Assembly (NCBI GenBank): GCA_900770345.1
Contig: CAAGKF010000368.1
Span: forward strand, 1 to 41,039
Reading direction: 5' to 3'
DNA length: 41,039 bases
DNA from: Lachnospiraceae bacterium
GTDB taxonomy: Bacteria > Bacillota > Clostridia > Lachnospirales > Lachnospiraceae
The notes below the pieces were generated by a model. The model saw only the letters and a program-made list of their open reading frames with translations, was not told the origin of the DNA and did not search any database. Both the position numbers and the translations under genes were made by a program. Positions within the stretch are counted from its first letter, which is position 1. Each line of letters starts with the position of its first letter. Shown piece by piece: positions 1 to 7,579 of the stretch.

Positions 1-162
1 GAAGCAATGGACAAGTTTAAAATGGAGGTAGCAAATGAGATCGGCGTACCGTTAAGCAACGGCTACAACGGCAACCTGACTTCCGCTCAGAACGGTTCCG
101 TAGGCGGCTATATGGTAAAGAAAATGATCGAAGCCCAGGAGCGTCAGATGGCAGGTAAGTAA
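1..162 (+). CDS. Alpha/beta-type small acid-soluble spore protein (3' part)
   Basis: The frame is open from the first base of the window to TAA at 160-162, so the 5' end lies outside. The visible 53 residues contain KMEVANEIGV, which matches the germination-protease (GPR) recognition region of alpha/beta SASPs, and the conserved NGSVGGYMVKKMIE block used in DNA binding. SASPs coat spore DNA, protect it from UV and heat, and are degraded at germination as an amino-acid source. The gene implies a sporulating Firmicute. A strong terminator follows directly. Confidence 0.93.
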   Translation, partial: EAMDKFKMEVANEIGVPLSNGYNGNLTSAQNGSVGGYMVKKMIEAQERQMAGK

Positions 163-191
163 ACTGCTTTTCAGCTGACAGCTCAGTACAG

Positions 192-238
192 AAAAAAAGG
201 CGGCTGCCGGATCTTTGGATCATCCGGCAGCCGCTTTT
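192..238 (+). terminator. Bidirectional rho-independent terminator
   Basis: A perfect 13-bp stem (200-212 with 222-234) has a 9-base loop, a run of A on the left (192-198) and T on the right (235-238). It ends the SASP transcript and can also stop the converging minus-strand transcript. Confidence 0.9.
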
Positions 239-259
239 GATATACCGTTTTTCAGTATT

Positions 260-595
260 TTATTCCAGATTTGAATGATTTCGATACATATCGTCACTTG
301 TAATATGATAACGTTCCATCAGATGCATCACGATGATGTCCATCAGGATCCCCACACTTTGCTCAAACAGGCTGCCCATGGGCTGGATGGACGCGGACGT
401 TTTCTGCTGTTTGGAGGAGGCCGCGATCACAATCTTACAGTCGCTGAGACCGGAAAGAGCAGAAGCTTCATTTGCGGTGATCAGCATCAGCTTCACTCCC
501 ATATCACGGGCCTTTCTTGTGATATTTTCGATATAAAACGGTCTCTTCTGCGATCGGTTCGGTGATCTGCCGCCATACCGGATTTTTGCTTCCGC
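260..595 (-). pseudogene. Remnant of hxlB-like 6-phospho-3-hexuloisomerase (SIS domain)
   Basis: The minus-strand frame ending at 260-262 reads ...ARDMGVKLMLITAN..., then SIQPMGSLFEQSV and LMERYHITSDDMYRNHSNLE, which matches the C-terminal half of HxlB. HxlB interconverts 3-hexulose-6-phosphate and fructose-6-phosphate in the ribulose monophosphate pathway. A further piece, ITEPIAEETVLY, lies in another frame at about 540-580 and resembles the stretch before the SIS phosphate loop. The phosphate-binding loop itself is missing and the reading frame changes, so no working enzyme can be made. The remnant abuts the 3' end of sdaAA. Family assignment is from motif memory; the decay is seen directly. 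Confidence 0.72.
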
Positions 596-597
596 CT

Positions 598-1461
598 TCA
601 ATGGCAGAATCTGCACCCGGATGGAGTTGCTGCGCATCCTCCCAGAGCGGTTTCACGAAGTTCATAGGGAAGCCGTTTTCCGACCTGGTACATGGTATCC
701 AGCATCTCGTCAAAGGGAATCAGCTGGCTGATTCCCGCCAGAGCGATTTCTGCGGCAATCAGAGCGTTTGCCACTCCGGATGCGTTGCGGTTTTGGCATG
801 GATACTCCACCAGACCGCCCACCGGATCACATACCAGGCCCAGCATATTCATAAGGACAGTGGACGCCGCGTTCAGACTCTGCTCCGGTGTTCCGCCCAT
901 CAGCTCTACCGCAGCGGACGCTGCCATAGCTGAAGCTACGCCCACCTCCGCCTGACATCCGCCTACCGCTCCGGCCACAGTGGCATTGCGCATTGCCAGA
1001 TAACCGATCGCTCCGGCGTTAAACAGAGCGTCAACCATTCTTTCATCAGAAATATGATAATTCTGCTGAAGAGAAAGCAGCAGCCCCGGTACAACGCCTG
1101 CGGATCCCGCGGTAGGAGCCGCAACAATGACGCCCATCGACGCGTTGACCTCCAATACCGCCATAGCATAGGAAATACCTCGTCCAAGGATATCACCGCA
1201 AATATCCTTTCCTTTATCATGATGGATATGCAGTGCTTTTGCTTCCCCACCGATCAGCCCGCCCATGGACTTTACCGGTGACTTTAAAGAAGTAAAGGCA
1301 GCCTGCTTCATAATTTCAAGCACGCCCTTCATCCGATAGAGAACCTGATCCATAGCCACTTCACCCATATCACATTCTCTCCGCTTCATTGCCTCTGAAA
1401 TCTTCCACTGGTTCCGGCTGCACAGCTCCAGCAGTTTATTTGCACTGTTAAAATCTACCAT
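598..1461 (-). CDS. sdaAA: L-serine dehydratase, iron-sulfur alpha subunit
   Basis: 287 residues, the usual length for the alpha chain of the two-chain clostridial enzyme that converts L-serine to pyruvate and ammonia. Visible hallmarks are SMGVIVAAPTAGSAGV, the GGCQAEVG block and LVCDPVGGLVEYPCQNRNASG, whose cysteines are the expected [4Fe-4S] ligands, and the C-terminal ALGGCAATPSGCR. The ATG at 1461 has an AGGTG ribosome site 7 bases upstream. It starts 24 bases after the sdaAB stop and is clearly its operon partner. The ORF stops at 598 and the hxlB remnant follows at once, so DNA just beyond the gene has been rearranged. Confidence 0.96.
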   Translation of the reverse strand: MVDFNSANKLLELCSRNQWKISEAMKRRECDMGEVAMDQVLYRMKGVLEIMKQAAFTSLKSPVKSMGGLIGGEAKALHIHHDKGKDICGDILGRGISYAMAVLEVNASMGVIVAAPTAGSAGVVPGLLLSLQQNYHISDERMVDALFNAGAIGYLAMRNATVAGAVGGCQAEVGVASAMAASAAVELMGGTPEQSLNAASTVLMNMLGLVCDPVGGLVEYPCQNRNASGVANALIAAEIALAGISQLIPFDEMLDTMYQVGKRLPYELRETALGGCAATPSGCRFCH

Positions 1462-1485
1462 TATATTTCACCTCGCTGTTATGCC

Positions 1486-2154
1486 TTACTTATGGATGAT
1501 CATTGCATCCTGAACATTGTGGTTCTCCAGAATTTTTTCCCGTATATCATCCGGAAGGAGCCCGTCTGATTCAACGATCGTATAGGCCTTCTCTCCCTTG
1601 GACTCACGGAACAGACGCATAAACGCAATATTTACATTTCTGTCACTGAGACATTTTGTAATATGAGCTACTACTCCGGGCTTATCCTGCTGAATTACGA
1701 TGACAGCATTATATTCGCCGGTAAAATCTACCTGTACCTGGTTGATGCGAACGATCCGCACCTTGCCGCCGCCCAGAGATTCACCTCTTACCGTCATCTC
1801 ACTGCCGTTATCGCAGAACATATGAATATCTACCGTGTTGGGGTGCACATCGGTCTCTTTTTCATCCGGAATAAAGGAAAAAGAAATCCCCCGCTCCTTC
1901 GCAATGCGAAAGGAATCCCGAAGCCTCACATCATCCGTGGCAAAACCCATAATGCCGCCCAGAAGAGCGCGGTCTGTACCGTGTCCCTGGTAGGTTTTAG
2001 CGAAAGAGCCGTAAAGCGTAAAATCCACACGTTTTAAATTTCCGCTTTTCATCTTCTGCGCCAGATATGCAATCTCACAGGCGCCGGCTGTATGGGAACT
2101 GGAAGGCCCGATCATATTGGGTCCAAGTACATCAAATACACTGATAAATGCCAT
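1486..2154 (-). CDS. sdaAB: L-serine dehydratase, beta subunit
   Basis: 222 residues. The N-terminal part starts with FDVLGPNMIGPSSSHTAGA, the signature of the serine dehydratase beta domain, and contains the TYQGHGTDRALLGGIMG block. Residues about 148-222 form an ACT domain (VIVIQQDKPGVVAHIT) that may bind an amino acid. A perfect AGGAGG precedes the ATG at 2154. It is the first gene of the sdaAB-sdaAA unit; a sigma-A promoter and a structured leader lie upstream. With sdaAA it makes the oxygen-sensitive enzyme that ferments serine. Confidence 0.96.
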   Translation of the reverse strand: MAFISVFDVLGPNMIGPSSSHTAGACEIAYLAQKMKSGNLKRVDFTLYGSFAKTYQGHGTDRALLGGIMGFATDDVRLRDSFRIAKERGISFSFIPDEKETDVHPNTVDIHMFCDNGSEMTVRGESLGGGKVRIVRINQVQVDFTGEYNAVIVIQQDKPGVVAHITKCLSDRNVNIAFMRLFRESKGEKAYTIVESDGLLPDDIREKILENHNVQDAMIIHK

Positions 2155-2209
2155 GTCATCCTCCTATGCTGTCGTTAACATAAATTTTTTATAGATAGTA
2201 TCCACAACG

Positions 2210-2248
2210 ATAATAAAAACGGCAGAGCGGTCATAATGGAACCGCCTG
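2210..2248 (-). terminator. Intrinsic terminator inside the sdaAB leader
   Basis: On the minus strand CAGGCGGT pairs with ACCGCTCTG (8 bp, one G-U and one bulge) around a 9-base loop, followed by CCGTTTTTATT. No minus-strand gene lies upstream, because the LysR gene is divergent, so this terminator sits between the sdaAB promoter and its start codon. It probably acts as an attenuator. The controlling signal is unknown. Confidence 0.6.
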
Positions 2249-2298
2249 GTGCTCCGGGAGAAGCTACCATCGCAACGCAATACGATTGACGTCCTCGT
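2248..2298 (-). ncRNA. Candidate structured leader RNA upstream of sdaAB
   Basis: The predicted transcript start is near 2298. The first bases fold as ACGA...TCGT (2282-2298), then a longer hairpin with GGT-A-GCT pairing AGC-ACC (2248-2268), then the terminator. I do not recognise a known riboswitch or T-box consensus. The structure is seen in the sequence; regulation is inferred. Confidence 0.4.
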
Positions 2299-2304
2299 AA
2301 GTGC

Positions 2305-2333
2305 ATTGTATCATATGGATATACACAAATCAA
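2305..2333 (-). promoter_or_regulatory. sigma-A promoter of sdaAB with possible LysR operator
   Basis: The minus strand reads TTGATT (2328-2333), 17 bases, TACAAT (2305-2310). The spacer region holds the inverted repeat TGTAT-N9-ATACA (2307-2325), which contains a T-N11-A core typical of LysR-type operators and lies between sdaAB and the divergent LysR gene. Another perfect palindrome, AAATTTATAAATTT, lies at 2332-2345. Confidence 0.65.
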
Positions 2334-2387
2334 ATTTATAAATTTCATAATATCATTGAATTTTTTTCATAAGAGAAGGAGAAAAAC

Positions 2388-3260
2388 ATGGAAATACGTC
2401 AGCTCGTTACATTTACCAGAATTGTCCAGCTGAAAAGCTTTTCGAAAGCAGCTGAAGATCTCGGCTATTCCCAGTCAGCCGTTACAGTACAGATCCGTCT
2501 GCTTGAAGAAGAATTAAAATTCCGACTTTTTGACCGGTTCGGAAAACAGATTTCCCTGACCGCAAAAGGTCAGCATTTTTTGGAATATGCACACAATATC
2601 CTTCATGAAGTAAACAAAGCCAAGCTTTCTCTGTCCGATGATGAAGAATTTACAAATCCTGTTCATATCGGTACCATAGAATCCCTGTGCTTTTCTAAAC
2701 TTCCGCCGATTCTCCATTATTTTCATGCCAATCATCCGAAAGTATCCGTCCGCCTTACTATTGCGTCCCCTGAGGAACTGATTGAAATGATGGAGCGAAA
2801 TCAGCTGGATCTGATCTACATATTGGATGAACCGCGTTATAACAATAACTGGAATAAAGCCATGGAACTGCAGGAAGAAGTGGTATTTGTCACTTCTTCC
2901 CGCTCTCCTCTGGCCGAAAAGAAAAATTTAAGAATAGAAGACCTGATACAGGAGCCATTTTTTCTGACAGAACGAAACGCAAACTACCGCCGTACTCTGG
3001 ACTATTTCCTGGCATCCAGAAACCTTGTTCTTTCCCCTACCCTGGAAATCAGCTATACAGAGTTTATAATTAAAATGCTTCTGGAAAACCAGGGCGTTTC
3101 CTTTCTGCCCTATTTTGCAGTGCAGGAAAATGTCGAAAACGGCAAACTTTCCGTATTGGACGTAGCAGATATCCACGTCTGCATGTATCAGCAAATCTTT
3201 TATCATAAGAACAAATGGAAGACAAAAGAAATGGAGGAATTTATACGGCTGGCGAAATAA
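2388..3260 (+). CDS. LysR family transcriptional regulator
   Basis: 290 residues. The N-terminal winged helix-turn-helix is clear (MEIRQLVTFTRIVQLKSFSK, then AAEDLGYSQSAVTVQIRLLEEEL). It is followed by a linker helix and a substrate-binding domain from about residue 90 (VHIGTIESLCFSKLPPIL). An AGAAGGAG ribosome site precedes the ATG. The gene is divergent from sdaAB with a 233-base gap, the classical arrangement for a LysR regulator of its neighbour, so it may control serine dehydratase. The effector cannot be read from the sequence. Confidence 0.93.
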   Translation: MEIRQLVTFTRIVQLKSFSKAAEDLGYSQSAVTVQIRLLEEELKFRLFDRFGKQISLTAKGQHFLEYAHNILHEVNKAKLSLSDDEEFTNPVHIGTIESLCFSKLPPILHYFHANHPKVSVRLTIASPEELIEMMERNQLDLIYILDEPRYNNNWNKAMELQEEVVFVTSSRSPLAEKKNLRIEDLIQEPFFLTERNANYRRTLDYFLASRNLVLSPTLEISYTEFIIKMLLENQGVSFLPYFAVQENVENGKLSVLDVADIHVCMYQQIFYHKNKWKTKEMEEFIRLAK

Positions 3261-3274
3261 TTTTTCCCTTTATA

Positions 3275-3298
3275 TGTTTACGATGACATTTGTAAACA
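3275..3298. repeat. Short inverted repeat between converging genes
   Basis: TGTTTAC at 3275-3281 is inverted as GTAAACA at 3292-3298. It lies just after the LysR stop codon. The stem is weak and has no T run after it, so it is only a possible terminator. Confidence 0.3.
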
Positions 3299-3347
3299 CG
3301 GTTATGCCTCCATCCGACACCATATAGCTGAAAATCAAAATATACAA

Positions 3348-3866
3348 TCATTCCAGGAAACGGACGAAATTTTTCTCATAAAGAACAAGATTACTGCGAA
3401 ATACCATCTGACTCCCCACCACAAAAAGCGGTTCCGGTCTCACATCCTTTATCAGATAATCCATCAAAAACTTGGTAGCCATAAATGCCTGCCCAAAGGG
3501 ATTTTTCTGAACAAGATTCTGAAAAACGCCTCTTCGCAGAAAATCTTTGTTTTCATCAAACAGGTCACTGCCAACAGCCATGATTTTACCGGCCTTTCCG
3601 CTTGCCTCAATTGCCCGTCCCAGCATCAGGCTGGATCGTGATGAAACACAGCAGGCAGGCGTACGACCCAGACTGTCATAATCCACAGCTACACAGCACA
3701 GGCGGCCGCTTTCCGGAAGATCCGTATCTACAAGAAAAATCGTAAGTCCTCTTTCTCCATAAAAGCGCAGTTCTTCCACCGTAAAAGGACAGCGATTTCC
3801 ATGCATAACCAATCCGTCAATCTCTCCAGCTTCCAGCTTTTTCCGAAGACTGTTAAGACATTCCAT
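3348..3866 (-). pseudogene. LacI/GalR-type sensor domain lacking the DNA-binding part
   Basis: 172 residues that resemble the C-terminal part of a LacI-family periplasmic-binding-fold sensor (EIDGLVMHGN, VAVDYDSLGRT, SSRSSLMLGRAIEASGKAGKIMAVGSD, LMDYLIKDVRPEPLFV). LacI regulators are normally about 330-350 residues; here the N-terminal helix-turn-helix and the first sensor half are absent, and an in-frame TAA lies 12 bases upstream of the first ATG. It is therefore a truncated gene, or conceivably a stand-alone ligand-binding domain. It sits in a zone of decayed genes, which favours a pseudogene. Confidence 0.6.
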
Positions 3867-3978
3867 TTTTTCTTCCGATTACATTCTTCTTTAAAATTTT
3901 CCGGGTAAGCTGTGTTAAGATGAATTCAGAATTCGCAGGATATAATTATCTTTTTCAAGAAAATGGAGATGGTTAAGT

Positions 3979-4578
3979 ATGAAAATTACAAGCTTTGAAT
4001 CATGATGGGTCAGCAGAGAGCATTGCTTATTTGACAAAAAACGTCAGGGTGCTTCTGCAATGGACTGGGATGTAATTGCAATTAAGATCGGAACTGATGC
4101 CGGTATCGATGGGGTGGCAACTTGTCTGGCCGCACGCAGCGGTGCAGTTACCGAAAGTTACCTCTATGATAATATTGCACCCGTAATCATGGGACGGGAT
4201 TCTCATGACCGCGAAGCAATCTGGCACGAGTTTTGGAACATCGATCGTCATCTTACCTTCCGGGACCGATTGATGTTGCGCTCTGGGATATCTGCGCAAA
4301 AGAAGCCGGTCTTCCGCTATATAAATACATCGGAGCTTACCGCAACAGTCTTCCGGTTTATGCAAGTGGAAATTTCCACGCAACAGTTCAGGAATATGTA
4401 GACGAAGCACTTTATTACAAATCTCTGGGTGTTCCGGGATATAAGGCTCATCCAGGCGGGCCAGTATCCTTCGATATGGAAATTCATCAGGCTGTCCGCG
4501 ATGCCGTAGGACCGGAATATATACTGATGAGTGATCCGGTTGCCGAATATACCATGGGTGATGCAGTCGCTGTCGGGA
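3979..4578 (+). pseudogene. Mandelate racemase/muconate lactonizing enzyme family, N-terminal part, disrupted
   Basis: The ATG at 3979 (MKITSFES) is followed by an in-frame TGA, after which the same frame continues (WVSREHCLFDKK...MDWDVIAIKIGTDAGIDG) to about 4255. The frame then shifts and reads PIDVALWDICAKEAGLPLYKYIGA... and LMSDPVAEYTMGDAVAVG. This is the N-terminal capping domain and the beginning of the barrel of an enolase-superfamily sugar-acid dehydratase or racemase. The rest of the barrel, with the metal ligands, is missing. A TATAAT at 3941 and the near-palindrome GAATTC-A-GAATTC at 3922-3934 lie upstream and may be the old promoter region. Confidence 0.75.
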
Positions 4579-4973
4579 GCCAGATCTGCTATCCGTATTT
4601 AAAAGCAAGCCCAAACAAAGGACGTATTATCAATATTTCCAGTATGAGCGCACACCTAGGCTTCACACAGGTAGTTCCGTACTGCACCAGCAAAGCGGCT
4701 GTCTGCGGCATGACCAGAGGACTCGCGATCGAGTGGGCTTCTGATAACATCTGCGTAAATAGCATTGCTCCCGGATGGTTTCACAGTAAGATGCTTGATG
4801 ATGTGATGGATGATAACCGCCGTGAAAAAATTTTAAATCGTATTGCTGTCCATGACTTTGGTGATGTCACAGATCTTGGCGCCATGGCAAAATTTCTGAT
4901 CGGTCCGAACGGAAGCTATATTACCGGACAGGACTACGCGGTAGACGGAGGTACATTAGCTTTTGGTTATTAA
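4579..4973 (+). pseudogene. Short-chain dehydrogenase, C-terminal half, fused to the enolase-superfamily fragment
   Basis: From about 4580 the frame of the preceding fragment changes without interruption into a short-chain dehydrogenase: YLKASPNKGRIINISSMSAH, the catalytic YCTSK, PGW, and the C-terminal ITGQDYAVDGGTLAFGY. The Rossmann NAD(P)-binding half with the glycine-rich motif is absent, so the product cannot be a normal dehydrogenase. The joined open frame (4233-4973) could make a 246-residue chimera, but no ribosome site was seen for it. A deletion between two neighbouring sugar-catabolism genes explains it best. Confidence 0.78.
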
Positions 4974-5419
4974 AAATTCAAAAGTCGGGCGTTTTTTAGA
5001 TCAAGCAGCTGCTGTTCTGATCTGTATACTGCTGGTGACTCAAATCGAAACAAGTATAGCGTGGGCATCGGATACTTCCGATAATATTGTAATTCCAGCA
5101 TCAAAATTATCAGAGGATGCAAACGGCTTTTGCTCTCTCCAGCTGGAGGTTCCTGATTTTGATCAAATGACCATATCCTGGACAAGCACGGAGGATCCGC
5201 TTATTTCTGTACGTATAAAAGATTCAAAGCGAATATAAATCTCATTTTATAACGATAGAAATCTGTGCAGAAAAAAAGCAGGCAGCCGACCTGGAGCATA
5301 TTACACTGAGCTTTTCAAAATCAAAACAGGACAATGCTTCTACCGTTGTTATGATTGTGGTCATGATGGCAGCCGGATGCGTGCTTTACGTCAAAAAACG
5401 AAAAGAAATATTGCTGTAA
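4963..5419 (+). pseudogene. Exported membrane-anchored protein, frameshifted
   Basis: The frame from a TTG at 4963 gives a signal-peptide-like stretch (AAAVLICILLVTQIETSIAWAS), then SKLSEDANGFCSLQLEVPDF and stops at 5238. From about 5222 a second frame continues with EICAEKKQAADLEHITLSFSK, a hydrophobic segment (TVVMIVVMMAAGCVLYV) and the positively charged tail KKRKEILL, ending at 5419. Together these look like one surface protein with a signal peptide and a C-terminal membrane anchor, broken by a frameshift near 5215-5235. The start overlaps the end of the dehydrogenase fragment. I do not recognise its family. Confidence 0.5.
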
Positions 5420-5433
5420 TATCGGATAAGGAG

Positions 5434-5487
5434 CCCGAAAACACAAAAAGCAGGGAAAATTCTCTGCTTTTTGTGCTTTCGGCTTTT
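5434..5487. terminator. Long bidirectional terminator hairpin
   Basis: A roughly 20-bp stem (CCGAAAACACAAAAAGCAG with CTGCTTTTTGTGCTTTCGG, one mismatch) is followed by TTTT at 5484-5487. It separates the decayed plus-strand genes from the converging M42 peptidase gene. Confidence 0.85.
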
Positions 5488-5515
5488 CAAACAAAAACTA
5501 TCTTACATTTTTGTT

Positions 5516-6610
5516 TCAGTCAAGAATATCCTGTCTCAAAATATGTCGGATCCTTGCATCATCCAATCCCCGGATCACCTCTGTTGCCATGCTGACGGCA
5601 GCTTCAATATCTTCTCTGGCACAGAAGTTATAGTGGCTGTGTACATATCTTGACGGAATGCCCAGTACCAGCACAGGAACTGCCTGACCTGTCAGGCTGA
5701 TCTTGCCTGCATCAGTGCTGCCGCCGCGGCGAACCGTATCCTGGCACTTGATGCCGTATTTTGCGGCGATCTCATGAGCATATTCCATAAATACCGGGTT
5801 GGCAATATAGCTGTTGTCTCTGTGGCGAATCTGAACACCCTTTTTCAATGTGCACTGTGCCACTCCTGTACGATAATAGAAATCGTCTGCCGGAGATCCC
5901 TCAAATACGATTGCCAGATCCGGCTTGACCTGCTGTGCAGTCACTGTGGCGCCGCGCATGCCCGCTTCCTCCTGAGAAGCAAATGCTCCTACCACATCCA
6001 CAGCCAGACGTTCCGTTTCGCCCTTTAATGCCTGCATGGTCTCAATAATGCACATGCAGCCCAGACGGTTGTCAAAAGCCTTGCCGAAGCAGATACCATG
6101 CTTCTCATCATATTCAAACTTTACATCCGGCATCATCGGATCTCCGATATGAATGCCGTAATCTTCTTCCGCCTCTTGTCTGCTGGAAGCACCGACATCT
6201 ACCTTCAATTCCTCGATCGTAAGAGAGTTGTCTGCCTTCTCTGCTGCGGTCAGAAAATGCACCGGCTTGGAGGTAATGATTCCGCGGATTCTCTCTCCCC
6301 TGCTGTTGCGGATAATTACAGAATGAGCCGGTAGGCTGGTCAGATGGAAACCTCCCAGTGTTACAATGCTTAAGAGGCCGTTATCCTCCACATTCTGCAC
6401 CATAAAGCCACATTCATCACTGTGGGCATCCAGCATGAATACCGGACGATTGCCCTTCGCATCCGGCATGGTCGCATAAACATTATGCATTGCGTCATTT
6501 CTCAAATTCAGGCCCTGACAATGCTTCTGAATAACCTTTACAACCTCTTCCTCAAATCCGCTTGGTCCAAATGCATTGGACAAATCCTCAATAATTTTTA
6601 AGTCTGCCAT
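5516..6610 (-). CDS. M42 family metallo-aminopeptidase
   Basis: 364 residues from MADLKIIEDLSNAFGPSGFEEE, the classic M42 start; an upstream in-frame ATG would overlap dppA and is rejected. Metal-binding motifs are visible: LDAHSDECGFMV, GKAFDNRLGC (bridging Asp), FASQEEAGMRGA (Glu pair), FEGSPADD, and the C-terminal RYVHSHYNF. These are dinuclear-metal cytosolic aminopeptidases that trim short peptides. A GGAG ribosome site lies 11 bases upstream. The gene follows dppA by 32 bases and is likely co-transcribed with it, consistent with breaking down peptides brought in by the adjacent transporter. Confidence 0.93.
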   Translation of the reverse strand: MADLKIIEDLSNAFGPSGFEEEVVKVIQKHCQGLNLRNDAMHNVYATMPDAKGNRPVFMLDAHSDECGFMVQNVEDNGLLSIVTLGGFHLTSLPAHSVIIRNSRGERIRGIITSKPVHFLTAAEKADNSLTIEELKVDVGASSRQEAEEDYGIHIGDPMMPDVKFEYDEKHGICFGKAFDNRLGCMCIIETMQALKGETERLAVDVVGAFASQEEAGMRGATVTAQQVKPDLAIVFEGSPADDFYYRTGVAQCTLKKGVQIRHRDNSYIANPVFMEYAHEIAAKYGIKCQDTVRRGGSTDAGKISLTGQAVPVLVLGIPSRYVHSHYNFCAREDIEAAVSMATEVIRGLDDARIRHILRQDILD

Positions 6611-6642
6611 GATAGTCGTTTCTCCTGTCTCTCTGTTTATTT

Positions 6643-7455
6643 TTAATACACTACAAAAGAATGCGCCGTAACAATATCCATCCACCGGCTGCTGCTCATT
6701 CGGATGGTCCGTTCATCTACGGTATTCATTCCCGGATAGAAGGACATCTGATATGCTTTCTTCAAATCCTTAAAATTCACTTCATAGGTAAAGTTTTCGG
6801 GAAGCTTCAATTTACATGCCTCAAACCGGCTCTTTACATCTCCGGAAAGAACTTCTGTCACGGATTCCTTCAGATTCCGTATTACTGTCTTTGGAGCGAT
6901 ATTGAAGGCACAGCCGCCCACCCCATACTTGGATGTCACTGTTGTGATGGAAGGAATCAGCTCTCCGGAAAGCTCGCAGATCCTTGCATCGCCGGAGAGA
7001 AAGATCACAGGGACTCCGTACATTGCAGCTGTATAGCTGTTCAGCATAAATTCACTCATCCTGCGGCCATTGAGCAGAATATGGTTGCTGGCTCCCGTGG
7101 ACGTATGACTCAGAGGACTTCCCGGATCACCGGCCGGTGCATGATAGCCCACAAACAGCACGGCGTCAAAGGTTTCATCCAGTCCATACATCATATTGAT
7201 CGGATGACCGCTTTTTCCGCGGATCAGGGTCACTCCTTCCGGCATTTCCGTTACATCAATATTGGTCGCATCCCCGTGGCCGTCCTTTACAACAATCTCA
7301 TGCGCTCCCGCTCCGAGAGCAGCCTCACAGACGGCAGCGACCTCATCTGTCATCTGCTTTGCAAATTTCTGATAGGCCGGTTCATTTTTGTGCGTTTCAT
7401 ATGACATCGTAGTACCGGCACACCCTTCGATATCCGCACTGATAAATAATTTCAT
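6643..7455 (-). CDS. dppA: D-aminopeptidase DppA (M55 family)
   Basis: 270 residues from MKLFISADIEGCAG; a second ATG two codons upstream lies too close to the GAGGTG ribosome site, so the ATG at 7455 is chosen. M55 motifs include the SADIEG zinc-binding start, VVKDGHGDATN, FVGYHAPAG and LSHTSTGASNHILLNG. In Bacillus subtilis the DppA decamer releases D-amino acids from D-Ala-containing peptides and its gene heads the dipeptide transport operon. Here it lies just downstream of the transporter genes and upstream of the M42 peptidase. Its own promoter and a terminator hairpin lie in its leader. Confidence 0.95.
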   Translation of the reverse strand: MKLFISADIEGCAGTTMSYETHKNEPAYQKFAKQMTDEVAAVCEAALGAGAHEIVVKDGHGDATNIDVTEMPEGVTLIRGKSGHPINMMYGLDETFDAVLFVGYHAPAGDPGSPLSHTSTGASNHILLNGRRMSEFMLNSYTAAMYGVPVIFLSGDARICELSGELIPSITTVTSKYGVGGCAFNIAPKTVIRNLKESVTEVLSGDVKSRFEACKLKLPENFTYEVNFKDLKKAYQMSFYPGMNTVDERTIRMSSSRWMDIVTAHSFVVY

Positions 7456-7509
7456 GAACATTCACCTCAAACACTCTGCTTTCGCAAAACACCGCCGCAG
7501 TTTCCGCAG

Positions 7510-7545
7510 AAAAAGGCCGCCGCATGAATTTATCATGCAGCGACC
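7510..7545 (-). terminator. Rho-independent terminator between the transporter genes and dppA
   Basis: A 13-bp stem (7515-7527 with 7533-7545, three mismatches or wobbles) is followed on the minus strand by CTTTTTC. It ends the transporter transcript. Because a promoter lies upstream of it at 7580-7608, it may also attenuate dppA. Confidence 0.82.
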
Positions 7546-7579
7546 CCAGTTCTGCTTCAACGCATCGCTGTGCCCGAAT

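Noticed and set aside
2223..2262. TGGAACCGC resembling a T-box motif on the plus strand
   Set aside because: The upstream stem I and specifier region would fall inside sdaAB, and the rest of the T-box consensus is missing; the bases are explained by the minus-strand terminator stem.
3979..4060. TGA at the eighth codon after MKITSFES as a selenocysteine or recoded codon
   Set aside because: No selenocysteine hairpin was apparent and the gene is also frameshifted and truncated, so a plain nonsense mutation is simpler.
6608..6685. Longer start for the M42 peptidase
   Set aside because: The extension would overlap the end of dppA, lacks family similarity and has no good ribosome site; MADLK at 6610 fits the family.
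6661..7404. 247-residue plus-strand open frame
   Set aside because: Antisense to dppA; no ribosome site or family features.
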